Origin: an uncultured Chloroflexota bacterium
GTDB lineage: Bacteria > Chloroflexota > UBA11872
NCBI GenBank assembly: GCA_958296175.1
Contig: OY282448.1
Location: 186,001 to 250,000 of the forward strand
Length of the DNA: 64,000 bases
Direction: 5' to 3'
How positions within the stretch are numbered: the stretch's first letter is position 1; every line of letters begins with the position of its first letter. Positions 42,159 through 51,175 of the stretch are shown piece after piece. The notes beneath the pieces were generated by a model, which searched no databases, was not told the origin of the DNA, and saw only the letters and a program-made list of their open reading frames with translations. The translations under genes and the position numbers were made by a program.

Positions 42159-42935
42159 ATGGCCGTTTCGATTGCCGTCGCCAACCAGAAGGGCGGCGTT
42201 GGCAAAACAACCACGGCGTCGAATCTGGCGGCCGCGCTGGCGTTCGAAGGCCACCGCGTGCTGGTGATCGACTGCGACCCGCAAGCCAACCTCACCTCCG
42301 CGTTTGGCGTGGCGCGCGTGATGGACGCCACGCTGGCCGACGCGCTGATGGACCGAAACACCGACCTGCCGCGTTACCGGGTCAACGACGCGCGCGGCCG
42401 GCCGGTGGACGTGGTGCCTGCCTCGCCCGAGCTGGCGCGCGTGGAAGCGGCGCTGCAAACCAAGCTGGGGCGCGAGCTGCGGCTGCGCGAGCACGTGCGG
42501 GGCGTGGACACGAGCTACGACTACATTCTCTTCGACACGCCGCCGTCGCTGGGCGTGCTGACGCTCAACGCGCTGGTCGCGGCCGAGTGGGTCATCATTC
42601 CCACCGAGGCGCGATTCTTCTCGCTGCAGGGCTTGCAGATGCTGACCGAGAGCATCGAAGAGGTCACGTTCCTCAATCCGCGGCTGCGCGTGCTGGGTAT
42701 CGTGCTGAGTAAGTTCGACCGCCGCCTGCGCGAGGAAAAGACCGTGGCCGAATATCTGCGCGAGCGTTGGGGCGCCAGCGTGTTCGAGTCCGACATCCCC
42801 ACCAACAGCAAGATTCTGGAGTCCGGCAGCACCGGCGCGTCTATCTTTGCGGCGGGCGGCAGGGACCGCGGCGCCCGCCGCGCCGTCAAGGCCTATCAGA
42901 CGCTGGCCGCGGAGGTGTGCGCCCGTGCCGCCTGA
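42159..42935 (+). CDS. parA: ParA family ATPase
   Basis: A 258-residue P-loop ATPase with deviant Walker [10 protein letters not shown] (about residues 11-19), [13 protein letters not shown] (Walker A' Asp), [11 protein letters not shown] (Walker B) and the switch region [13 protein letters not shown]. This is the Soj/ParA chromosome-segregation type. No parB or parS-like site is seen nearby. Its last eleven bases overlap the GTG start of ftsZ, so the two are translated together, an unusual pairing that suggests coupling of chromosome position with division. A promoter-like sequence lies upstream. Confidence 0.93.
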   Translation: MAVSIAVANQKGGVGKTTTASNLAAALAFEGHRVLVIDCDPQANLTSAFGVARVMDATLADALMDRNTDLPRYRVNDARGRPVDVVPASPELARVEAALQTKLGRELRLREHVRGVDTSYDYILFDTPPSLGVLTLNALVAAEWVIIPTEARFFSLQGLQMLTESIEEVTFLNPRLRVLGIVLSKFDRRLREEKTVAEYLRERWGASVFESDIPTNSKILESGSTGASIFAAGGRDRGARRAVKAYQTLAAEVCARAA

Positions 42936-44109
42936 CGAGCCGCGGGGGTTCGACCCCGAACGCCTGGCCGATCTGCGGCGCCCGGGCAACCTGGTGCCGC
43001 GCATCCTGCGCCGCGAGAGCGACCCGCAGATCGTGGCCGTGTCCGGGATGACCGACATTCGGATCATCGGCGTGGGCGGGGCGGGCACCAACGCCGTCAA
43101 CCGCATGATTGCCGCGGGGCTGGACGGCGTGGAGTTCATCGTCGTCAACACCGACGGGCAAGACCTGGCGGACTCCAGCGCCCACCGCCGCCTGCTGATC
43201 GGCGAGCGCACGACCGGCCACCTGGGCGCCGGCGGCGACCCGCGCGTTGGCGAACGCGCTGCAACCGAGAGCTCCGAGGAGCTGGACACGCTGGTGGACG
43301 GCGCCGACATGGTGTTCCTGGCCGCGGGCATGGGCGGCGGCACGGGCACCGGGGCCACGCCGGTGCTGGCCAGCCAGGCCAAGGAGAGCGGGGCGCTGAC
43401 GGTGGCCGTGGCCACCCTGCCCTTCAGGTTCGAAGGCGCGCGGCGCAACCAGCTTGCCCGCCAGGGGCTGGCCGAGCTGGAGTCCCAGGTCGACGCCCTG
43501 ATCACCGTGCACAACGACAATCTGCTGGCGCACGCCGGCGCACAGACCTCGTTTGCGGACGCCTTCGTGCTGGCCGACGACATGCTGCATCGGGGCGTGC
43601 AGGGGGTGACGGACCTGATTACGACCACGGGGCTCATCAACGTGGACTTCGCCGACGTGCGCGCCGTGATGCGCGACGCCGGCGCGGCCATGATGGGCGT
43701 GGGGTCGGCCTCTGGCGAAGAACGCGCCTTGCGCGCCGTGACGCAGGCCATGGAAAGCCCGCTGCTGAACGCCTCCATCGACGAAGCGCGCAGCGTGCTG
43801 CTGAACATCACGGCCTCCGACGACGTGAGCATTGCCGAGGTCAACGCGGCCGCCGAGCTGGTGGGCAAGGCGGCGGCGCCCGACGCCAACATCATTTTTG
43901 GCACGGTGGTGGACCCGCACGTGGAGCAGGTGATTCGGGTCACGCTGATTGCCACCGGCTTCCGCACCTCCACGTCGGCGGGCGCGGCCCCGCCCGGCCC
44001 GCGGCGGCGCGCCGGGCGCGCAGCCGCCGCGCCCTCGGACGCTCGGCGGCGCAGCGCCGCTGACGACCGCGGCGCCCCAGCCTTCTTGCGGCGGCGGAGG
44101 CCGTCTTGA
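42925..44109 (+). CDS. ftsZ: Cell division protein FtsZ
   Basis: A 394-residue tubulin-like GTPase that forms the division ring. The GTP-binding N-domain has [18 protein letters not shown] and the tubulin signature GGGTGTG (about residue 137) within [19 protein letters not shown]. The T7-type region is [11 protein letters not shown], followed by the C-terminal domain. After a short Arg/Ala linker the extreme C-terminus [11 protein letters not shown] matches the conserved FtsA/SepF-binding peptide. The N-terminus carries about 40 extra residues before the first strand. GTG at 42925 overlaps parA; ATG 43048 (MTDIRIIG) is a possible shorter start. No ftsA/ftsQ or mur genes are adjacent. Confidence 0.95.
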   Translation: MPPDEPRGFDPERLADLRRPGNLVPRILRRESDPQIVAVSGMTDIRIIGVGGAGTNAVNRMIAAGLDGVEFIVVNTDGQDLADSSAHRRLLIGERTTGHLGAGGDPRVGERAATESSEELDTLVDGADMVFLAAGMGGGTGTGATPVLASQAKESGALTVAVATLPFRFEGARRNQLARQGLAELESQVDALITVHNDNLLAHAGAQTSFADAFVLADDMLHRGVQGVTDLITTTGLINVDFADVRAVMRDAGAAMMGVGSASGEERALRAVTQAMESPLLNASIDEARSVLLNITASDDVSIAEVNAAAELVGKAAAPDANIIFGTVVDPHVEQVIRVTLIATGFRTSTSAGAAPPGPRRRAGRAAAAPSDARRRSAADDRGAPAFLRRRRPS

Positions 44110-44180
44110 ATGGGCCGTAGCCGCGGCCGCGGGGTTGGCGTCGGCGGCAGCCAGGCGTTGGGGCGTCGGCGGGCCGGCTG

Positions 44181-46220
44181 GTGAGTACGGCGCCGACCAC
44201 GGGGAACGCGGCGGACCACGGGGAGCAGCTGGCGCGCTGGCTGGCGGGGCAGGCCGACACCGCCCTGGAGCCGGCGGCGGCGGACGCCGGCCGGCGGCTG
44301 TTGCAGCTGCGCGCCAACCGCGTGTTTCTGCGCCGCGTGGAGAGCGCGGGCACGCTGGCCGCGGAACGCGGCGCATCCCTCTCTATCCTGCTGGCCACGG
44401 CGCTGGAACGGATGGGGCTCAGCGGCGTGGCCCTGCTGCAGGACGCGGAACCGGCGCTCCACGCCGAGCTGTTGGAACAGCTGACGCAGCTGCAAGCTGC
44501 CGCCAGCCAAGCGCTGGCGCGCGGCTACGCGGCCGCCGCGCCCTTTGCCGCCGCGCACACCGAACGCGAACGTCTGCTGGACGACACCATCCGCGCGCTG
44601 GACCGCATCAACAGCGTCATCAACTCGTCGCTGGAACTCGACCAGGTGCTGCAAGCCACGGTGGACTCCGCGGCGGACCTGCTGCACGCGCCCGAAGTCA
44701 CGATTTACCTCTACGACGAGTCCATCGACCGGCTGACGCTGAGCGCCACGCGCGCGTTCAACCCCGAGGCGGTGGGCCAGGCCACGCTGGCGCTGGGCGA
44801 AGGCATTATCGGCTGGGCCGCCCAGGCCGGGCAGCCCGTGGCCGTGCGCGACGCCTGGAGCGACCCGCGCTTCAAATACGTGCCGGGTCTGGGCGAGGAA
44901 GACCTGCGCAGCTTCCTGGCCGTCCCCATCGTGCTCTTCACGGTCGAACGCCTGATTGGCGTGCTCTGCGTGGCCTCGGCGGAGTTCCGCGACTTCACGG
45001 ACGAAGAAACGCGCTTTGCGGAGATTGCGGCCGGCCAGCTGGCCATCGCGGTGGAAAACGCGCGGCTGCACGGACAGACCGACGAGGCGCTGCGCCGCAA
45101 GGTCTCGCAGCTGACCACGGTGCAGAACCTGGCGCGCGCGCTGACCTCCGAGCTGGAACCCGGCCTGGTGCTGACGCAGATTGCGCAGGCGGGCGCGCAG
45201 CTGATTGGCGCCGACAAGTCCGCCATCTGGCAGCTCCACGACGACCGGCGCCACCTCGAGATTGCCGCCAGCTTCAACCTGGGCGAAGCCTACCGCCACC
45301 ACACCCTGCCGCTGGGCGAGGGCGTGGTCGGTCGGGCGGTGTCCACGCGCGCGCCGGTGGTGGTGGCGGACGCGCTCGACGACGAGCGGCTGTTCGCGCC
45401 GCGCGACATGATCGTGGAGGAAGGCTACGGCGCCATGTTCAGCGTGCCGCTCATCCTGCGCGACCGCGCCGTGGGCGCCATCAGCCTCTACAGCCTGACC
45501 CCCAACGACTACACGCAGGAGCAGGTGGGCCTGGCCTTCACCTTCGCCAACCACGCCGCCATCGCCATCGAAAACGCGCGCCTGTTCGACGAAGTGCGGC
45601 ACGGCCTGGACACCAAGTCGCTCCTCCTGCAAGAGATGCACCACCGCGTCAAGAACAACATGCAAACCATCGCCTCGCTGCTCGCCATGCAGGCGCGCCG
45701 CGCCGAAACGCAGGAAGCCGCCAGCCTGCTCCAGCTCAGCGCCAGCCGCATCGGCGGCATGGCGCTCGTGCACGACCTGCTCTCCCAAGACTCCATTGGC
45801 AAGGCCACGGTGCGCGACATCGTGCAGTCGATGGCCGACATGCTGCGCAGCGACCTGGGCGCCAGCCAACGCCAGATCGACATTGTGGTGAACGCCAGCA
45901 ACGCGCCCGTCACCTCCGAGCGGGCCACCGTCTTTGCCCTGGTGGTCAACGAGCTGCTGTGGAACGCCGTCAAACACGGCATGGAAGGCCGCGCGCGCGG
46001 CCACATCGACGTGACCGCCGTGTCGTCCAACGGGCTGGTGACGGTGACGATTGCCGACGACGGCTGCGGGATTCCCGACGGGTTCAGCCTGTCGCGCGAT
46101 CAGGGCCTGGGGCTGACCATCGTGCGCAATCTGGTGGAACGCAACCTGGACGGGACGTTCCGCCTGGAACCGCGCGCGGGCGGCGTAGGCGCGCAGGCGA
46201 CGCTGACGTTTCTCGCCTAG
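44181..46220 (+). CDS. GAF-GAF sensor histidine kinase (HisKA_2 type)
   Basis: A 679-residue soluble sensor kinase. A helical N-terminal region (1-145) is followed by two GAF domains (about 150-300 and 325-470), each with GEGI(I/V)G..A and VPI/VPL...GAI-like strands. HisKA_2 dimerisation/phosphoacceptor helices follow (LLQEMHHRVKNNMQTIASLL near residue 485, the second His being the likely site). A HATPase_c domain ends the protein, with VNELLWNAVKH, ADDGCGIPDG and GLGLTIVRNLV. The HRVKNN pattern is typical of this subclass, which often signals through stand-alone response regulators. None lies nearby. The start is GTG at 44181. It could sense small ligands or redox through its GAF domains. 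Confidence 0.92.
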   Translation: MSTAPTTGNAADHGEQLARWLAGQADTALEPAAADAGRRLLQLRANRVFLRRVESAGTLAAERGASLSILLATALERMGLSGVALLQDAEPALHAELLEQLTQLQAAASQALARGYAAAAPFAAAHTERERLLDDTIRALDRINSVINSSLELDQVLQATVDSAADLLHAPEVTIYLYDESIDRLTLSATRAFNPEAVGQATLALGEGIIGWAAQAGQPVAVRDAWSDPRFKYVPGLGEEDLRSFLAVPIVLFTVERLIGVLCVASAEFRDFTDEETRFAEIAAGQLAIAVENARLHGQTDEALRRKVSQLTTVQNLARALTSELEPGLVLTQIAQAGAQLIGADKSAIWQLHDDRRHLEIAASFNLGEAYRHHTLPLGEGVVGRAVSTRAPVVVADALDDERLFAPRDMIVEEGYGAMFSVPLILRDRAVGAISLYSLTPNDYTQEQVGLAFTFANHAAIAIENARLFDEVRHGLDTKSLLLQEMHHRVKNNMQTIASLLAMQARRAETQEAASLLQLSASRIGGMALVHDLLSQDSIGKATVRDIVQSMADMLRSDLGASQRQIDIVVNASNAPVTSERATVFALVVNELLWNAVKHGMEGRARGHIDVTAVSSNGLVTVTIADDGCGIPDGFSLSRDQGLGLTIVRNLVERNLDGTFRLEPRAGGVGAQATLTFLA

Positions 46221-46228
46221 CTCGGCAT

Positions 46229-46322
46229 GTGGGCGAAAGCCCCCACGCGCCCAGACCGCTCGCCGCCCTCGGCCTTGACCACGCGGGTGGTAGCCGAAAG
46301 CCCCCGCGCCCCCAGGCCGCTC
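46229..46322. repeat. Pair of 28-base repeats with hairpin, period 61
   Basis: (G/C)CGAAAGCCCCC(A/G)CGCG.. is found at 46233-46261 and 46294-46322, 61 bases apart. The first copy forms a hairpin (GTGGGC, GAAA loop, GCCC..CAC; 46229-46246). Both lie between the convergent kinase and EamA transporter genes and could terminate both. Confidence 0.75.
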
Positions 46323-46329
46323 CCTTCCC

Positions 46330-47199
46330 CTACCGCACCCCCGCCCGCCCGCCCGCCCGCCGCCCGCGCGCGCCGAACACGATCACCATCATCACCCCGG
46401 CCAACGCCCCCAGCGCCCCCAGCACGGCCGTCGGCCCGGGCACGTCGCCGTAGAGCAGCGCGCCCAGCAGCACGCCGCCGGGGATTTCCTGCGTGGTGAT
46501 GACGTTGGGCAGCACCGGGGGCGCCCGCCGCAGCGCCGCGTTGAGCAGCGTGTGCCCGATCCCCAGCGGCACCAGACCCAGAAACAGCAACACCAGCACG
46601 CGCCCTGTGTCGTAGGCGTCTGGATCGAAAGACACCACGGCCAGCGGCGCGGCCCACAGCGCCGCCCAGCCATAGACGCCCGCCACGTAGACCGTCAGCG
46701 AGGACGCGCGGCGGTAGTAGCGCCCCGCCAGCACGTAGGCCGCCAGCGCCGCGCCCGACCCAAGCGCCGCCAGATCGCCCGTCCACGATGCCCCGCTGGC
46801 GGCCGGCTCGAACCCCACCAGCACGGCAACGCCCCCCGCCGCCGCCAGCGCGCCCACCACCTGCAGCGGCCGCGGCGGTTCGCGCAGCAGCAGCGCCGAC
46901 CCCAGCACCACCAGCACGGGCGAGGTGTAGGTCAACGCCAGCGCGTGCGCTGTGGTGGTGGTCTGCGCCGCCGTGGTGAAGAACAGGAAGTGCAGAAAGA
47001 ACGCTGCGCCCAGCAGCGCCGTGCGCCGCCGCCGCATGTTCTGCCAGGCCGCGCGCGACCCGCGCGCCAGGATCAGCGCCAGCGCCGCCGCCAGCGCCAG
47101 CCGCCAGAACGTCACTTCGGCTGGGCTGACGGGCAGCGTCAGCCGTGTCAGCGGCGCGCTCAACGCAAACGCCGCCGCAGCCGCCAGACTCAGCCCCAC
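46330..47199 (-). CDS. EamA/DMT family transporter
   Basis: A 289-residue membrane protein with ten predicted helices arranged as two EamA repeats, the drug/metabolite transporter fold. Recognisable parts are SLAAAAAFALSAPLTRL (helix 1), FWRLALAAALALILARG (helix 2), LTYTSPVLVVLGSALLLREP (end of repeat 1) and IGHTLLNAALRRAP...EIPGGVLLGALLYGD (repeat 2). Such proteins export metabolites or amino acids. GTG at 47199 was chosen as the only legal start just before helix 1, 20 bases after the hemB stop, so it may be the last gene of the hem run. The C-terminus is Arg/Gly-rich. Confidence 0.88.
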   Translation of the reverse strand: MGLSLAAAAAFALSAPLTRLTLPVSPAEVTFWRLALAAALALILARGSRAAWQNMRRRRTALLGAAFFLHFLFFTTAAQTTTTAHALALTYTSPVLVVLGSALLLREPPRPLQVVGALAAAGGVAVLVGFEPAASGASWTGDLAALGSGAALAAYVLAGRYYRRASSLTVYVAGVYGWAALWAAPLAVVSFDPDAYDTGRVLVLLFLGLVPLGIGHTLLNAALRRAPPVLPNVITTQEIPGGVLLGALLYGDVPGPTAVLGALGALAGVMMVIVFGARGRRAGGRAGVR

Positions 47200-47219
47200 G
47201 GCGGCGCGGGCGTCTGGGG

Positions 47220-48242
47220 TCAGCGCGATGCGTCCTCGCGCAGCCAGCCGGCCGCCTGCGGCGCCCAATAGGTGATGATGACGTCCGCGCCCGCCCGCGC
47301 CACGGCCGTCAGCGCCTCCAGCGCCGCGGCGCGGCGGTCCAGCCAGCCGCGCGCCGCCGCCGCCTCGATGGCCGCATACTCGCCGCTGACCAGATAGGCC
47401 GCCAGCGGCGCGTCGCAGGCCGCGCGCACCTGCGCCACCACGTCCAGGTAGGTGAGCGCGGGCTTCACCATCACGATGTCCGCGCCTTCGGCAATGTCCA
47501 GCGCGGCCTCGCGCACCGCCTCGCGCACGTTGGCCGGGTCCATCTGATAGCCGCGCCGGTCGCCGAAGGCCGGCGCGGAGTCCACCGCGTCGCGGAACGG
47601 TCCGTAGAAGGCGCTGGCGTACTTCGCCGCGTAGGCCATGATCGCGGTCGAGCCAAAGCCCTCGGCGTCCAGGGCGGCTCGGATGGCGCCCACGCGCCCG
47701 TCCATCATGTCCGACGGCGCCACCACGTCGGCGCCGGCGCGCGCGTGCGACAGCGCGGTGTCCACGATGCGCGCCACCGAGGCGTCGTTGTCCACCTCGC
47801 CGCCGTTCAGCACGCCGCAGTGCCCGTGGTCGGTATAGGCGCAGAGGCACACGTCGGTGCAGACCAGCAGCTCGGGCGCCGCGGCTTTGATGACGGCCGC
47901 GGCGCGTTGGGTTGCGCCGTCGGGCGCGGAGGCTTCCTGGCCGTCCGGCGACTTGTCCGCCGCCCGCCCGAAGAGCAGCACGCCCGGCACGCCCGCCGCG
48001 GCCACCTCGCGCGCCGCCGCGGCCACACGGTCCACCGAGCGGTGAACCTGCCCCGGCAGCGACGCAATCTCCGTCTCCACCCCCTCGCCCGGCACCACGA
48101 ACATGGGGTAGAGCAGTTGGTCCGCCGACAGCCGCGTCTCCCGCACCAACCGCCGCATGGCCGCGCCGCGCCGCAACCGCCGCGGGCGCACAGCGCCCGC
48201 GGCGAGGCGCCCGTTCGGTCCGTTCGAGCCGCTCGACTGCAC
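47220..48242 (-). CDS. hemB: Delta-aminolevulinic acid dehydratase (porphobilinogen synthase)
   Basis: A 340-residue enzyme condensing two 5-aminolevulinates to porphobilinogen. The zinc-binding cysteines are in CTDVCLCAYTDHGHCGV; Schiff-base lysines are in MAYAAKYASAFYGPFRD and MVKPALTYLDVV; SGEYAAI and the C-terminal ADVIITYWA are also conserved. GTG at 48242 has GAGGAG eight bases upstream and lies one base after the hemD stop codon, which decides it over a longer in-frame extension. It follows hemC-cobA-hemD on the same strand. Confidence 0.96.
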   Translation of the reverse strand: MQSSGSNGPNGRLAAGAVRPRRLRRGAAMRRLVRETRLSADQLLYPMFVVPGEGVETEIASLPGQVHRSVDRVAAAAREVAAAGVPGVLLFGRAADKSPDGQEASAPDGATQRAAAVIKAAAPELLVCTDVCLCAYTDHGHCGVLNGGEVDNDASVARIVDTALSHARAGADVVAPSDMMDGRVGAIRAALDAEGFGSTAIMAYAAKYASAFYGPFRDAVDSAPAFGDRRGYQMDPANVREAVREAALDIAEGADIVMVKPALTYLDVVAQVRAACDAPLAAYLVSGEYAAIEAAAARGWLDRRAAALEALTAVARAGADVIITYWAPQAAGWLREDASR

Positions 48243-48243
48243 C

Positions 48244-49182
48244 TTAGGGCTCCTCGGTTCGTTGGGGCATTGTGTCAGACGACGCCGCGGCGGACGGGAG
48301 CGGCGCGCGGGCGTCGAGATACGCGGCCACGGCCTCGGCCAGGGCAGCGGCCGTGGCGGCGGGAGGCATGACGTCGGGAGCGCGGCCGGCGCGTGCGCAG
48401 GCCGCGGCCGTGGTGGGGCCGATGGCGGCAATGGCCACCGCCGGCGGCGCAGACCCCAGCCCGCCCAGCGCAACCGCGAAGCTAATCGCGCTGGAGGGGC
48501 TGGCGAAGACCAGCGCGTCCACCGCGCCCGCCCGCACCGCCTGCACGATCGGCGGCGGCACGGGCGCCGGGCGCGTGCGGTAGGCCGCGGCGCTGACCGC
48601 CTCCAGGCCGGCGGCGCGCAAGCGGCGCGCGGCCTCGGGCCGCCCGTCTTCCGCCTGGATCAGCGCCGCCCGCGTGCCCCGCGCGCGCGGCCCCAGCCGC
48701 GCAATCACGGCCTCGGCCAGATCCGCGCCGGTGCGCCCCGGCGACTGCACGTCGATAGTCAGCCCCGCTCGTGCGGCCGCCGCGGCGGTGGACGGGCCGA
48801 CGACCCCCACGCAAACCTCGGCGGGAATCGGCGCCGCGCCGCGGCGTAGGCGCCGCGCGCGCCGCACGTAATAGCGCACCGCGGTGCGGCTCATGAACAG
48901 CACCCAGGCAAACCGCTGCGGCCCGCGCACGACGCGGTCCAGCCCTTGATAACTGCGCGGCGGGCCGAGCGCAATCGCCGGCGCCGCCACTACCTCGCAG
49001 CCGCGCGTCTGCAACCGCTCGATCAGATCGTCGCGCGGCTGCACGGGGCGGGTGACGACGACGCGCGGCGCAGTCCCGGGGCGGGTCACGGCAATGGGAC
49101 GTTCGAACGCGGGCGGGTCACGGCGGCGCGGGGCGGGACCGAGGGACGGGCGGCGGCGCAGGGGCGGCGCGGGGCTCGTCAT
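48244..49182 (-). CDS. hemD: Uroporphyrinogen-III synthase
   Basis: A 312-residue HemD-like protein with the weakly conserved two-domain layout. VVVTRPVQPRDDLIERLQTRGCEVVAAPAIAL starts domain 1, FMSRTAVRYYVRR replaces the usual FTS.NAV, VGVVGPSTAAAA follows, and VDALVFASPSSAISF and IAAIGPTTAAACARAG close domain 2. It cyclises hydroxymethylbilane to uroporphyrinogen III. ATG at 49182 overlaps cobA by 65 bases and gives an Arg/Pro-rich 30-residue leader; GTG at 49089, just after the cobA stop, is a plausible shorter start. Position between cobA and hemB supports the call. Confidence 0.9.
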   Translation of the reverse strand: MTSPAPPLRRRPSLGPAPRRRDPPAFERPIAVTRPGTAPRVVVTRPVQPRDDLIERLQTRGCEVVAAPAIALGPPRSYQGLDRVVRGPQRFAWVLFMSRTAVRYYVRRARRLRRGAAPIPAEVCVGVVGPSTAAAAARAGLTIDVQSPGRTGADLAEAVIARLGPRARGTRAALIQAEDGRPEAARRLRAAGLEAVSAAAYRTRPAPVPPPIVQAVRAGAVDALVFASPSSAISFAVALGGLGSAPPAVAIAAIGPTTAAACARAGRAPDVMPPAATAAALAEAVAAYLDARAPLPSAAASSDTMPQRTEEP

Positions 49183-49924
49183 GCTGGAGAAGATCGCCGT
49201 CGGCGAGGACGGCCGCGGCGGGGCCGATGACGGTGACGGCTGGGTTGGACAGCCCGGCCGCGCGCGCGGCTGCGGCGATGGTGGCCAGCGTGCCGGTGAC
49301 GATGCGTTGGCCGGGGAGCGTGGCGCGTTCGATGCTGCGGGCGGGGGCGCCGGGCGCGCGGCCGCCGTCGATCAGCGCGCGGGCCACGGCCTCCAGGTTG
49401 GCCGCGCCCATCAGCACCACCAGCGTGCCCGGGGTTTGCGCAATGCGCCGCCAGTCCACCCCGCCGCCGGGCGCGGCGTGTCCGCTCACCACCGTAAAGC
49501 TGGCGGCCAGGCCGCGGTGCGTGACCGGAACCTGGGCGGCGGCTGGCGCCGCGATGGCGGAGGTGACGCCAGGGACGACCGCCACGGGCACGCCTGCCGC
49601 GCGCGCGGCCAGGACTTCCTCGCCGCCGCGGCCGAAGACGAACGGGTCGCCGCCTTTCAAGCGGCAGACCGCGCGGCCCGCGCGCGCCAGGCGGATCAGC
49701 AACCGCTCGATGTCGGCCTGGCTGCGCGGCGCGCGGCCGGGAGCTTTGCCAACGTTTTCGATCAGCGCGTCGGGGCGCGCCAGGGTCAGCAGCTCGGGGG
49801 AAATCAGCCGGTCGTGCACCACCGCGTCGGCCGAGGCCAGGATGCCGCGCCCGCGCACGGTGATCAGGTCCGGGTCGCCCGGACCCGCGCCGACCAGATA
49901 GATCGTCCCCGGACGGGCCCTCAT
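49118..49924 (-). CDS. cobA: Uroporphyrinogen-III C-methyltransferase (SUMT)
   Basis: A 268-residue AdoMet-dependent methyltransferase that makes precorrin-2, the siroheme and cobalamin precursor. Motifs are YLVGAGPGDPDLITVRG at the N-terminus, VVHDRL, RLKGGDPFVFGRGGEE, VVPGVTSA and PVTHRGLA. It is the single-domain CobA form, without the CysG dehydrogenase/ferrochelatase part, so siroheme completion needs another protein. ATG at 49924 overlaps the hemC stop (ATGA). Sulfite reductase, which needs siroheme, is encoded 4-6 kb upstream on the same strand. Confidence 0.95.
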   Translation of the reverse strand: MRARPGTIYLVGAGPGDPDLITVRGRGILASADAVVHDRLISPELLTLARPDALIENVGKAPGRAPRSQADIERLLIRLARAGRAVCRLKGGDPFVFGRGGEEVLAARAAGVPVAVVPGVTSAIAAPAAAQVPVTHRGLAASFTVVSGHAAPGGGVDWRRIAQTPGTLVVLMGAANLEAVARALIDGGRAPGAPARSIERATLPGQRIVTGTLATIAAAARAAGLSNPAVTVIGPAAAVLADGDLLQHDEPRAAPAPPPVPRSRPAPP

Positions 49925-50820
49925 CCGCTGCCCTCGCCCGCGCCGTCCAGCAGCCGCGCCGCGGCTTCCCGCCCCAGCAATTCCGCGTCCGCCGCCTGGC
50001 CGCTGACCGTGCACGGTTCGCCCGACCCCAGGTCGTAGCGCGCTGCGGTCAGCGTCAGGACGCCGTCCGCCAGCCGCGCCAGCGCCGCCGCGGGAGCGTT
50101 GCATCCCCCGCGCAGCGCCTGCAGGAACGCGCGTTCGGCGGCGGCGGCGGCGCGCGACGGCGCGTGGTCGATGCCCCGCAGCAGCTCCGCCAGGTCGGTC
50201 CGGCCGCGCCGCACCTCGACGGCCAGCGCCCCCTGCGCCGGCGCGGGCACGAAGTCCGGCGGTTCCAGCACCTGGGCAATCACGTCGTCCAGACCCAACC
50301 GCCGCAGCCCGGCCAGCGCCAGCACGGCCGCGTCCAGCGCGCCCGCGCGCACCCGCGCGGCGCGGGTGCCCACGTTGCCGCGCAGCGGGCGGACGCTGAG
50401 GTCGGGGCGAACCCGCAGCACCTGCGCCCGGCGGCGCGCGCTGCCAGTGCCCACGCGCGCGCCGCGCGGCAGGTCACGCAGCCCCGCGCCGCTGGCGCTG
50501 ACCAGCGCGTCGCGCGGGTCGGCGCGCGGCGGCACGGCGGCAACGCGCAACCCCTCCAGCGGCGCCGTGGGCACGTCCTTGAAGCTGTGCACGGCCAGAT
50601 CGGCGCGGCCGTCCAGCAGCGCCGCCTGCACGGCGCGCGTGAATACGCCCTGTTGCCCCAGGGCGTCGACGGGTCGGGTTCGGTCGAGGTCGCCGGCGGA
50701 GGCCAGCAGCACGTATTCGACCGCCAGCCCAGGCTCGGCCGCGCGCAGCAGGTCGGCCACCAACTCGGCCTGAGCGCGCGCCAGGGGCGAGCGCCGCGCG
50801 GCTATTCGAAGCATGCGCAC
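49921..50820 (-). CDS. hemC: Porphobilinogen deaminase (hydroxymethylbilane synthase)
   Basis: A 299-residue enzyme that polymerises four porphobilinogens. Conserved parts are LRIAARRSPLARAQAELV, DGRADLAVHSFKDVP, RGNVGTRAARV and the dipyrromethane-cofactor cysteine in LRGGCNAPAAA. Length is normal. GTG at 50820 has GAGAG at suitable spacing; ATG at 50814 is an alternative. It heads hemC-cobA-hemD-hemB with overlapping junctions. A 35-base copy of its first codons recurs 66 bases upstream. Confidence 0.95.
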   Translation of the reverse strand: MRMLRIAARRSPLARAQAELVADLLRAAEPGLAVEYVLLASAGDLDRTRPVDALGQQGVFTRAVQAALLDGRADLAVHSFKDVPTAPLEGLRVAAVPPRADPRDALVSASGAGLRDLPRGARVGTGSARRRAQVLRVRPDLSVRPLRGNVGTRAARVRAGALDAAVLALAGLRRLGLDDVIAQVLEPPDFVPAPAQGALAVEVRRGRTDLAELLRGIDHAPSRAAAAAERAFLQALRGGCNAPAAALARLADGVLTLTAARYDLGSGEPCTVSGQAADAELLGREAAARLLDGAGEGSG

Positions 50821-51084
50821 CGTGGACTCTCACATTCACCAAGGGCCGGCAGGCGAGCGCCGCGCGGCAACTCGAACCACGCGCACCCCACCCCAGCCCC
50901 GTACGTGGCGTCAGCCCCCTGACCGCGTCAGTCCCCTGATCGTACGCCGCCAACCCCGCCCCCACGCGGCTGCCGTCCACAAAGGCCGGCAACCATCAGA
51001 CGCCTCACCCCACGCGACTGCCGTCCACCCTCGTCTCTTCTCCCCCACGGAGCGCCCTTCTTTCCCTCTCCCTGAGGGAGAGGG
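50787..51084. repeat. Repeats upstream of hemC, with REP-like palindrome downstream of sat
   Basis: Three elements lie in or beside the gene-free stretch 50821-51175. A 35-base segment (GCGAGCGCCGCGCGGC...CGCGCACC) at 50787-50821, covering the hemC 5' end, recurs imperfectly at 50853-50887. CCCCACGCG(G/A)CTGCCGTCC occurs at 50960 and 51008 (48 bases apart). CCCTCTCCCT, one base, then its reverse complement form a palindrome at 51064-51084, followed by TTAGGGTGAGGG. No gene is supported here. Confidence 0.82.
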
Positions 51085-51175
51085 TTAGGGTGAGGGCCCG
51101 CCGCCGCGCCAGCCGCCTCTCGCAGACCCAGAGCGCCCTCGGGCGCGCGCCCTCTCCGCGCCCGGGAAACTCCCC

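Noticed and set aside
42009..46004. 1331-codon open frame on the minus strand across parA, ftsZ and the kinase
   Set aside because: Antisense shadow of three well-supported genes; composition is not protein-like.
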